The notes beneath the pieces are model-generated. The model did no database searches, was not told the origin of the DNA, and saw only the letters and a program-made list of their open reading frames with translations. From Candidatus Omnitrophota bacterium (lineage in GTDB: Bacteria > Omnitrophota > Gorgyraeia > Gygaellales > Profunditerraquicolaceae): a DNA stretch of 10,205 bases. Made by a program: the position numbers and the translations under genes. This document shows positions 1-4,987 of the stretch, piece by piece (positions within the stretch are counted from its first letter, which is position 1; every line of letters begins with the position of its first letter). The stretch is taken from positions 1 to 10,205 of the forward strand of contig JAPLLM010000106.1 of assembly GCA_026387555.1 (NCBI GenBank), read 5' to 3'.

Positions 1-3
1 CTT

Positions 4-42
4 AAAGGGCGCTTGGGGGAGGTTGACTCAAGCGCCTTTTTT
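4..42 (+). terminator. Intrinsic terminator of an upstream gene outside the window
   Basis: GGCGCTTG (8-15) pairs perfectly with CAAGCGCC (29-36) around a 13-base loop. The stem can extend through A/T and G/T pairs at 4-7 with 37-40, and a run of six T follows (37-42). This is a classic Rho-independent terminator. No gene in the window precedes it, so it must end a transcript entering from the left. It closely resembles the terminator at 1144-1180. Confidence 0.85.
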
Positions 43-123
43 GTGGTCGCGGACTGCCGAGGTGCGTTACTACTGCAAGGGTTTTACGGGTCCTGCCGTA
101 TGTACTAATGAATACTAAATTGA

Positions 124-153
124 TTGCAATTTTGAGGGTTATAACTGTATAAT
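124..153 (+). promoter_or_regulatory. Sigma70-type promoter for the PDZ lipoprotein gene
   Basis: A -35-like TTGCAA (124-129) and a perfect TATAAT (148-153) are separated by 18 bases. The predicted start is near 160, giving a leader of about 55 bases before the ATG at 216. The stretch 43-123 between the upstream terminator and this promoter shows no gene or convincing structure. Confidence 0.65.
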
Positions 154-215
154 AATTATCAGATAGCCTTCTATTGGCCTTAAAGTAGAAAAGCAATAAT
201 AACTTGAGGTGATAA

Positions 216-1121
216 ATGAGAAAGATAGCCGCATTAATATGTATAGCAGTATTTGCTAGCGGGTGCGCAACGTTGACTACGCAACAGGCTAAGTCTATAT
301 GGCCGGCCAAAAATCCATATTATGAATGGTATTGGTACCGTCCGGTGATGTTATCAAGCGCGGAAGAGGCAATAGGAACCTTAAAGAATCTCCAACAGAA
401 TTTTGTTGAATATGGATCCGGACAACATTTTAAGACATTTGATCTGGATAAATATGGTTTGCGCACAAAGTGGGAGTGGACTGAAACTACGCAATCTACC
501 GAATATGTTCCTACCTACGGAGGGTCTTTCTTTGGTTCGACTTATGTGCCTTACTATGGCGGGACCTATCAGCCGCGCACTGATGTTAGTCAGTATGCAG
601 GGGGGTTTGTGATTCCTTTTGCCGAGGTTTCCGCATTAGAAATTTATGATTTATCTCCTTATGAAAAAAGAGCATACAAATGGAACCTGGGGGTTTATCT
701 GGATAACAAAGCTCCTATTTCTCTGCGCGCTCCCGATGAGAAAACAGTGAAACAACTGGGTGATGCTATTGCTACCTTAAGTCGCGAGCAAGGCCGTATC
801 ATAAAACCTTTGAGATTCGGTTTCAAGGGTTTCCCCCTAACGCCAGAACAGTCAGCAGAGCTTACGCTCCAGCCGGGAACCGGTATTTTGGTCCATGCTG
901 TAGCAATAGGCAGCCCTGTAGAGAAGGCTGGTTTGCGTTTTCTAGATGTAATTTTAGAAGAAGACGGCCAGCCTGTAAAAGATGTCGATGAATTAGCTGC
1001 CCTAAGCGAGAAGAAGAAAAATGTAAAATTAAAAATCTTGCGCAGGGAAAAGGTTACCGATGCTACGGGAAATACAAACCTGCAGAAGACAGAACTGTTT
1101 CTTACTTTAAAATTTGAATAA
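216..1121 (+). CDS. PDZ-domain lipoprotein, otherwise uncharacterised
   Basis: The 301-residue product begins with a lipoprotein signal peptide: K/R near the start, a hydrophobic core (residues 4-15) and the lipobox A-S-G-C with Cys17 as the lipidation site. Ala at +2 would favour the outer membrane in a Gram-negative cell. Residues 35-46 are rich in Tyr/Trp, and 91-125 is a Tyr/Gly/Ser/Thr-rich stretch with YGG and YYGG. Residues about 203-297 look like a PDZ domain: a GxGILV carboxylate loop at 221-226, then SPVEKAGL, then a D-V-I-L strand. PDZ domains bind C-terminal or internal peptide strands, often beside periplasmic proteases, but no protease domain is present here. The start is fixed by an excellent Shine-Dalgarno GAGGTGAT (206-213). 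The gene appears monocistronic, with its own promoter and terminator. The function of the N-terminal two thirds is unknown to me. Confidence 0.85.
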   Translation: MRKIAALICIAVFASGCATLTTQQAKSIWPAKNPYYEWYWYRPVMLSSAEEAIGTLKNLQQNFVEYGSGQHFKTFDLDKYGLRTKWEWTETTQSTEYVPTYGGSFFGSTYVPYYGGTYQPRTDVSQYAGGFVIPFAEVSALEIYDLSPYEKRAYKWNLGVYLDNKAPISLRAPDEKTVKQLGDAIATLSREQGRIIKPLRFGFKGFPLTPEQSAELTLQPGTGILVHAVAIGSPVEKAGLRFLDVILEEDGQPVKDVDELAALSEKKKNVKLKILRREKVTDATGNTNLQKTELFLTLKFE

Positions 1122-1143
1122 TAGATAGACTTAATTTATTTCT

Positions 1144-1180
1144 TAAGGCGCTTGCGACATCCATCGCAAGTGCCTTTTTT
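1144..1180 (+). terminator. Intrinsic terminator after the PDZ lipoprotein gene
   Basis: A 13-bp stem with one G-T wobble pairs 1145-1157 with 1164-1176 around a 6-base loop, and T continues to 1180. It is a strong Rho-independent terminator starting about 23 bases after the lipoprotein stop codon. The promoter of the next gene begins almost at once afterwards. Confidence 0.9.
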
Positions 1181-1182
1181 GT

Positions 1183-1210
1183 TTGGGTTTTATACATTTA
1201 GCGGTATAAT
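1183..1210 (+). promoter_or_regulatory. Promoter with perfect -10, placed for leaderless transcription
   Basis: TATAAT (1205-1210) is perfect. The best -35 match, TTGGGT (1183-1188, spacer 16), is weak. Transcription should begin near 1217, only about three bases before the ATG at 1220, and there is no Shine-Dalgarno sequence. Confidence 0.55.
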
Positions 1211-1219
1211 ATAGAAACT

Positions 1220-1642
1220 ATGAAATTTACAAAGAAACAAATAATCAGGTTTCTGGTGATGCTGTTCCTTCTGGCGTGTATGCTCTTTGCCAATTTTTTT
1301 GCAGTGAGGGCTATGCTGCGTTACGGGGTAGAGGTTTATTTCTATGACAAGCTCCAGGTTGCTTTAAGTATTGCAGGCGTTAAGGGTATGGATGAGGAGC
1401 TTGCCAAGATCCGTTCAACGGAGAAATTGCCCCGGGTAATAAAGCTTACCGCAGAGTTTGATGCCCAAAGAAATAGTATCGCTGATCTTGATAAGTTCCT
1501 TCATGATAGGGTTGAGCAGAGCAAAAAGAAGGTCGAAGCCGTAAGGAACCTGCGCAGCCTCGCCATTATTCTTATCGCTCTGGCTTTCTGTTGGCAATTG
1601 CTTAGCCGTTGGTTTGAGCGCCGGAGATGCAAAGGAAAGTAA
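1220..1642 (+). CDS. Small two-helix membrane protein, function unknown
   Basis: I do not recognise this 140-residue protein. It has a basic N-terminus (KFTKKQ), a strongly hydrophobic helix at about 9-31, a charged middle region rich in Lys/Glu/Asp at about 50-108 that looks helical and possibly coiled-coil, a second hydrophobic helix at about 111-128, and a very basic tail (RRRCKGK). By the positive-inside rule both ends would be cytoplasmic and the middle region periplasmic. It is the first gene of a closely spaced group, with the next start five bases after its stop. The ATG lies directly behind a TATAAT box with no Shine-Dalgarno, so the mRNA is probably leaderless. No catalytic motif is visible. 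The shape would fit a structural or signalling membrane adaptor, but this is only a guess. Confidence 0.75.
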   Translation: MKFTKKQIIRFLVMLFLLACMLFANFFAVRAMLRYGVEVYFYDKLQVALSIAGVKGMDEELAKIRSTEKLPRVIKLTAEFDAQRNSIADLDKFLHDRVEQSKKKVEAVRNLRSLAIILIALAFCWQLLSRWFERRRCKGK

Positions 1643-1646
1643 ACAA

Positions 1647-2084
1647 ATGCAATATACCAAAGGAAGTATAGGAAGGATATTCCTGCTTAAATTCGAAGAC
1701 GACGATGTTTTGCTGGAAAAGATATCCGTCTTTGCCAAAAAAGAAAAACTTAAAGCGGCAACTATGGTATTTATCGGGGCCTTGAAAAAAGGCGACCTGG
1801 TCACCGGCCCTAAGAAACCCGTAATACCGCCTGAACCGAACAAGATGAATTTTAAGGACGGTTGGGAAGTTATGGGCATAGGTACGATTTTCTCCAATAA
1901 AACCGGCCCGCAGATACATATACATTCCAGCATGGGCAAGAAGCAGAAAGTACTTACCGGTTGCGTGCGCGGTAAGTCAAAAGTTTTTCTGGTAGTCGAG
2001 GCGATTGTTTTTGAATTAAAGGGAGTAAAGGCCACTAAATCAATTGACCCGTCTACCGGGCTCAACCTGCTTAAAATATTATAA
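1647..2084 (+). CDS. PPC (DUF296)-domain protein
   Basis: The 145-residue product matches the plants-and-prokaryotes conserved (PPC/DUF296) fold over its whole length: an opening GRIFLLKFEDDDVLLE segment, a K-A-A-T-M-V-F-I-G-A-L segment around residues 35-46, and the H-x-H segment (IHIHSS) followed by a GCV...EAIVFEL strand. The histidine pair is a metal-binding feature of some bacterial members. Bacterial stand-alone PPC proteins form trimers and are often called DNA-binding by analogy with plant AT-hook proteins, but their real role is poorly known and no AT-hook is present here. I chose the ATG at 1647 because AAGGAA (1632-1637) is well spaced and the domain begins right after it. An in-frame TTG at 1614 would overlap the upstream gene and add 11 residues unlike the family. 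It is the second gene of the 1220-3304 group. Confidence 0.8.
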   Translation: MQYTKGSIGRIFLLKFEDDDVLLEKISVFAKKEKLKAATMVFIGALKKGDLVTGPKKPVIPPEPNKMNFKDGWEVMGIGTIFSNKTGPQIHIHSSMGKKQKVLTGCVRGKSKVFLVVEAIVFELKGVKATKSIDPSTGLNLLKIL

Positions 2085-2113
2085 ATAACATTTCGACAAG
2101 GAGGCATTTACTG

Positions 2114-2656
2114 ATGAAGAGGCTCATAGCGTTTATTTTTTGCGCGTGTTTTATTAATCTTATTACAAAAGGAGCAATGGCAATGGAGAGCAAGAGTGTG
2201 GTTTTAGAGACTGAGCAGGGGATAATCGAGATTAAGTTGATGCCTGATGTTGCGCCTAAGGCGTGCGAGAATTTCACTAAGCTGGCCGAAAAAGGATATT
2301 ACAACGGCTTGATCTTCCATCGCGTGATCAAAGGTTTTATGATCCAGGGCGGAGACCCGAAGGGTACCGGTTCGGGCGGCGAATCAATATGGGGGAAGCC
2401 CTTTGTCGATGAAGTGAGCCCTAATGCGGAATTTGATTCACCCGGTATTCTGGCTATGGCTAATGCCGGGCCTAATACCAACGGCAGCCAGTTTTTTATC
2501 ACCACTGCCCGGACGCCGTGGCTGAATATGCATCATACTATATTCGGAAAAGTGGTTTCGGGTTATGACGTAGTGCAAAAGATCGAGAACTGCGCGACGG
2601 ATGCCTCTGACCGCCCCTCCAAAGAACAAAAGATCATCAAAGCTTATTTAAAATAA
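2114..2656 (+). CDS. Cyclophilin-type peptidyl-prolyl cis-trans isomerase with signal peptide
   Basis: This enzyme interconverts cis and trans Xaa-Pro bonds during protein folding. The cyclophilin core begins near residue 28 (VVLETEQGIIEIKL), with the catalytic arginine in FHRVI (Arg70), GFMIQGGD (74-81), the substrate-pocket segment MANAGPNTNGSQFFIT (115-130), the conserved Trp136 in PWL, and IFGKVVSG. All expected active-site residues are present. At 180 residues it is a single-domain cyclophilin. Residues 1-23 (basic start, hydrophobic stretch, A-M-A before Met24) look like a Sec signal peptide, so the full product is probably periplasmic. AAGGAGG (2098-2104) supports the start at 2114. 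A second ribosome-binding site, AAAAGGAG (2167-2174), precedes an in-frame ATG at 2183 (Met24) that would yield a cytoplasmic form without the signal. It lies third in the 1220-3304 group. Confidence 0.93.
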   Translation: MKRLIAFIFCACFINLITKGAMAMESKSVVLETEQGIIEIKLMPDVAPKACENFTKLAEKGYYNGLIFHRVIKGFMIQGGDPKGTGSGGESIWGKPFVDEVSPNAEFDSPGILAMANAGPNTNGSQFFITTARTPWLNMHHTIFGKVVSGYDVVQKIENCATDASDRPSKEQKIIKAYLK

Positions 2657-2677
2657 GCAGGATGAGGAAGCATTGAG

Positions 2678-2934
2678 ATGAACGAAACCGGTTATCTAAA
2701 AAAGCAGGAAAAGGAGCAAAAGGAATACGAGGCGCGCTGTAAAAGGTGCGGGGCCAAGATAACGATCCTTGCCTTAATTTAAGAAAGGACGAGGCGGGTA
2801 AATACTATTGCGACGTATATGAAAACAGGATAGGGATGCATAAGACAGCCTCGGGAAAAGAATTTGCCTGCGTTCCTATCCGTGACCTGTATCCGAATCT
2901 CCCCTTTAAGGGGTGCGCGTACTATAAGGCTTAA
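2678..2934 (+). pseudogene. Small cysteine-rich protein gene broken by a frameshift
   Basis: Reading starts at ATG 2678 behind GAGGAAG (2664-2670) and runs M-N-E-T-G-Y through a charged helix to C-K-R-C-G-A (Cys21, Cys24). It then goes out of frame and stops at 2780-2782. The +1-shifted frame continues sensibly from about 2761 (N-D-P-C-L-N-L) to the stop at 2932-2934, with four more cysteines in DPC, YYC, FAC and KGC contexts. One base missing at about 2755-2760, most simply one A of the AA run, would restore a single protein of about 85 residues with six cysteines in a metal-binding-like layout. I do not know the function; zinc or iron-sulfur binding is a guess. The next gene's ribosome-binding site overlaps this stop, so the operon setting is intact. 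The break could be a genuine mutation or a sequencing/assembly error. Two separate small genes are less likely, since the downstream part has no good start (GTG 2746 lacks a Shine-Dalgarno). Confidence 0.6.
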
Positions 2935-2947
2935 GGAGAATATTCAG

Positions 2948-3304
2948 ATGAAAAGATTTTTGCTATATTTATTCAGATGGCAGTTAAGCACTCCGATCCT
3001 CTGGCTGGTGGTGAGAAAAATGGGTACGGGCATTTGGGCTACGGTGGTGGCTAATTTGATCGGTGGTATGATATTCTTCTGGGTGGACAGGTTTATTTTT
3101 ACCTCTGCCGCGGTAGAGGTCTGGCATATTAAAGAAGGCAAGTGCGATCAGTGCGGGGCGGTAACCCACCTTTGGAGGCTTATTAAGACCGCAGGCTACG
3201 ATAAAAGTACTTCCAAGCCGGTATTCCTTTGTATGAAATGCTCGAAAGAGAAAACTGACCAGCTAAGGGCGCAGGGGATACCTGTGAGGGGGAAGAGCAG
3301 GTAG
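2948..3304 (+). CDS. Small membrane protein with C-terminal zinc-ribbon-like tail
   Basis: The 118-residue product starts at ATG 2948, supported by AAGGAG (2933-2938) overlapping the preceding stop codon; in-frame sequence upstream to 2864 is discarded. Two hydrophobic segments at about residues 12-24 and 29-50 contain the stretch ANLIGGMIFFWVDRFIF, which recalls the last helix of small GtrA-like or related integral membrane proteins, although it is too short to be a full four-helix GtrA. The C-terminal half is soluble and carries two CxxC pairs (C-D-Q-C and C-M-K-C) about 30 residues apart, the layout of a zinc ribbon, then a basic tail. Cytoplasmic placement of the ribbon is likely. It is the last gene of the 1220-3304 group. 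The function is unknown. Confidence 0.75.
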   Translation: MKRFLLYLFRWQLSTPILWLVVRKMGTGIWATVVANLIGGMIFFWVDRFIFTSAAVEVWHIKEGKCDQCGAVTHLWRLIKTAGYDKSTSKPVFLCMKCSKEKTDQLRAQGIPVRGKSR

Positions 3305-3305
3305 A

Positions 3306-3400
3306 AACAAAAAACCCCGAATTTCTTCGGGGATCTTTGTAGGTGATAGGCCTGATAGCTTCCGCTATCCGTTCCAACCTCCTGTTTAACATTGAGTAAA
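3306..3400 (-). ncRNA. Candidate small RNA ending at the minus-strand terminator
   Basis: The minus strand of this gap has a 6-bp stem closed by a GGAA (GNRA-type) tetraloop, formed by GATAGC (3369-3364) and GCTATC (3359-3354). Flanking AGGT and ACCT can pair around it, and a strong terminator hairpin with a U-tract ends near 3306. That is the layout of a roughly 90-base terminated small RNA. The promoter is uncertain: TTGATT with TACTTA at an 18-base spacing on the minus strand is only a weak match. It matches no RNA family I know. The 5' end is approximate. Confidence 0.25.
3309..3332. terminator. Hairpin terminator, stronger on the minus strand
   Basis: CCCCGAA (3315-3321) pairs with TTCGGGG (3326-3332) around a TTTC tetraloop. 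On the plus strand only ATCTTTGT follows, a poor T-tract that could still end the 1220-3304 transcript. On the minus strand the hairpin is followed by TTTTTTGTTT, a strong intrinsic terminator, although no minus-strand protein gene reads into it. Confidence 0.75.
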
Positions 3401-3498
3401 CGTTTAATTAAGTATGTAACATGGGGAGCAAAAATCAAGGCCAAAACAGGGGTTTTGGGAAAGCGTTTTCTTATAATAGGTGATATTCAAAAACTCCC

Positions 3499-3527
3499 TT
3501 GAAATTATGGCGAATTTAGGTTATAAT
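3499..3527 (+). promoter_or_regulatory. Near-consensus sigma70 promoter for the PilZ gene
   Basis: TTGAAA (3499-3504) and TATAAT (3522-3527) are separated by exactly 17 bases. Transcription should start near 3534, giving a leader of about 67 bases before the ATG at 3601. Confidence 0.8.
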
Positions 3528-3540
3528 TTATTAGAAGCAG

Positions 3541-3586
3541 AAAGCCACGGTAAGTGCGGTTTAGGCCGCAGACTGTGGTTTTTTTG
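3541..3586 (+). terminator. Terminator-like hairpin inside the PilZ gene leader
   Basis: The outer stem 3544-3550 pairs with 3573-3579 (two G-T wobbles). The inner stem TGCGG (3555-3559) pairs with CCGCA (3566-3570), with a small internal loop between them. Seven T (3579-3585) follow directly. In sequence terms it is a Rho-independent terminator, yet it lies about seven bases after the predicted start of the PilZ transcript and just before its Shine-Dalgarno. It may act as an attenuator, or it may end transcription arriving from further upstream. Confidence 0.7.
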
Positions 3587-3600
3587 TTGGAGGTGACGGT

Positions 3601-4005
3601 ATGTTTTACGCAGGACTTGGCAAAGACAGGCGCAGATACCAGCGTTTAAATGTAAACTTTACTGCATTTTATAAAGTGAACAGCCCTCCTGTTTTGCGCA
3701 CCCAGCTCGGCGAGGGGGAGATTGAGACCAGTACCCTCGATGTAAGCAAGGGCGGGATTTCTTTTCTAAGCAAACATAACCTTCCTCCGTGGTCCACCTT
3801 ATTGATGAAATTATTCATGTTCAAGATGGATGACCAGGGCACGGTGAGTTTTTCCGAGCCCATTGAAGTAATGGGCGAGGTGCGCTCCTGCGTTCCCTCG
3901 GAAGATAGCGATTATCGCGTTGGCGTTTGTTTCAAAGAAATGCCGAAAGAACACGGTATTGAGCTTGATCGGACCCTGGAAAGCGCTCTTAAGTATTACG
4001 CCTGA
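3601..4005 (+). CDS. PilZ-domain protein, probable cyclic-di-GMP receptor
   Basis: This 134-residue single-domain protein shows both halves of the cyclic-di-GMP signature: an arginine-rich R-R-R-Y-Q-R switch (residues 10-15) and DVSKGGI (the D/NxSxxG motif) about 40 residues later. The following strands end in a typical Y-R-V-G-V-C-F segment. PilZ proteins change conformation on binding cyclic-di-GMP and control motility, exopolysaccharide or other envelope functions through a partner, which is not evident here. The start has an excellent Shine-Dalgarno GGAGGTGA (3589-3596). The gene seems monocistronic, with its own promoter and a hairpin in the leader. No clear terminator is visible between its stop and the promoter of the next gene. 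Confidence 0.85.
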   Translation: MFYAGLGKDRRRYQRLNVNFTAFYKVNSPPVLRTQLGEGEIETSTLDVSKGGISFLSKHNLPPWSTLLMKLFMFKMDDQGTVSFSEPIEVMGEVRSCVPSEDSDYRVGVCFKEMPKEHGIELDRTLESALKYYA

Positions 4006-4026
4006 AAGCCTTCCCGCCACTCTTTG

Positions 4027-4055
4027 TTGACTTACCTTTAACTTCCGTATACAAT
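4027..4055 (+). promoter_or_regulatory. Promoter of the dusB-recG unit, placed for leaderless start
   Basis: TTGACT (4027-4032) and TACAAT (4050-4055) have a 17-base spacer. The predicted transcription start (about 4062) coincides with the ATG at 4063, and no Shine-Dalgarno is present, so the dusB mRNA should be leaderless. Confidence 0.7.
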
Positions 4056-4062
4056 AATCCTA

Positions 4063-4986
4063 ATGTTAAAAATCGGTGATTTAAAATTAAAGTCCCGCCT
4101 TATACTGGCACCCATGGCAGGGATCAGCGATTTGCCTTTTCGCCTGCTTTGCCGTAAATTCGGCGCAGAGCTCGCTTTTGTAGAGATGATCAATGCCCGC
4201 TCCATAGGCCATAAGAGCCGCCGCACGCGAAGCATGCTTTCGACAAGCACTAAGGATAAGCCTCTGGGTATTCAGCTTCTTGGTTCGGAGGAGCCGTATA
4301 TCCGCAAGGCCCTGCAGGTACTCAAGGAATATAGATTCGATATTCTTGATTTTAATGCCGCGTGTCCGGCGAAAAAAGTCGTACGCAGGGGGGAAGGTGC
4401 CAGCCTGATGAAAGACCCTAAAAAATTAAGCAAGTTATTGAAACTTGTAGTTAAGGGGACGAAAGCCCCGGTCACGGTTAAAATACGCTCCGGATGGGAT
4501 AAGGATTCGGTCAACGCCAGAGAGGTCGCGCTTTACGCAGAGGACGCAGGAGTAGCGGGAGTTTTTGTCCACGGTCGGACCAAAGTCCAGGGATACGGCG
4601 GAAGCGTTGATTATAAATCCATAAAGGAAGTAAAAAAGGCCCTAAAGGTCCCGGTGATCGCTTCGGGAGATATATTCTCGGCAGCGCTTATCAATAAAAT
4701 GTTTGATGAGACCGGCGCGGACGCGGTAGCGGTTGCGCGCGGCGCTCTGGGAAATCCATGGATATTTCAAGACCGGAAGCCGGATAAAAAAGAGGTGATC
4801 CAAATAATGACCGAGCATCTGAACAGCTGCGTAGATTTTTACGGAGAAAAACGGGGGGTTATTATCTGGCGTAAGTTCTTCGGCTGGTATACTAAAGGGT
4901 TTCGCAAGGTAAGGCCATTAAGGGAAAAGTCTAGCCGGGCAAAGACCAGCGACGAAATGCTGGACATAATCCGCGAGGCTGCATAA
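4063..4986 (+). CDS. dusB: tRNA-dihydrouridine synthase, DusB type
   Basis: This FMN-dependent enzyme reduces specific uridines in tRNA to dihydrouridine using NAD(P)H. The 307-residue product begins with the typical flavin-binding opening (L-K-S-R-L-I-L-A-P-M-A-G-I-S-D, residues 9-23). It carries the catalytic cysteine in N-A-A-C-P-A-K-K-V (Cys101), V-K-I-R-S-G-W (139-145), the V-H-G-R-T segment (169-173), I-A-S-G-D-I (199-204) and the phosphate-binding stretch ending in R-G-A-L-G-N-P-W-I-F (226-235). A short helical C-terminal domain follows. The N-A-A-C-P sequence replaces the more common N-M-G-C-P; the nucleophile is intact. The subgroup is judged from the opening and the CPAKK motif. recG begins one base after the stop. 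The start lacks a ribosome-binding site and is probably read as a leaderless message. Confidence 0.93.
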   Translation: MLKIGDLKLKSRLILAPMAGISDLPFRLLCRKFGAELAFVEMINARSIGHKSRRTRSMLSTSTKDKPLGIQLLGSEEPYIRKALQVLKEYRFDILDFNAACPAKKVVRRGEGASLMKDPKKLSKLLKLVVKGTKAPVTVKIRSGWDKDSVNAREVALYAEDAGVAGVFVHGRTKVQGYGGSVDYKSIKEVKKALKVPVIASGDIFSAALINKMFDETGADAVAVARGALGNPWIFQDRKPDKKEVIQIMTEHLNSCVDFYGEKRGVIIWRKFFGWYTKGFRKVRPLREKSSRAKTSDEMLDIIREAA

Positions 4987-4987
4987 A

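Noticed and set aside
1614..1646. Upstream TTG start for the PPC gene
   Set aside because: It overlaps the preceding gene, lacks a Shine-Dalgarno and adds residues outside the domain; ATG 1647 with AAGGAA is better.
1415..2107. Long minus-strand open frame opposite the PPC gene
   Set aside because: Its residue pattern has no domain, it has no start signal, and it mirrors well-supported plus-strand genes.
2864..2947. Longer N-terminus for the zinc-ribbon membrane protein
   Set aside because: These bases lie inside the cysteine-rich gene in another frame, and ATG 2948 has a well-placed AAGGAG directly before it.
3354..3400. Small SRP (4.5S) RNA on the minus strand
   Set aside because: There is a GGAA loop, but the surrounding conserved SRP core with its AGCAG side is missing.
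3441..3477. Second plus-strand promoter using TATAAT at 3472-3477
   Set aside because: The -10 is perfect, but no acceptable -35 is found at 15-19 bases, while a near-consensus promoter lies 50 bases further on.
3534..3600. Cyclic-di-GMP riboswitch in the PilZ leader
   Set aside because: Only about 67 bases lie between predicted transcript start and ATG, and none of the conserved GEMM sequence blocks is present.
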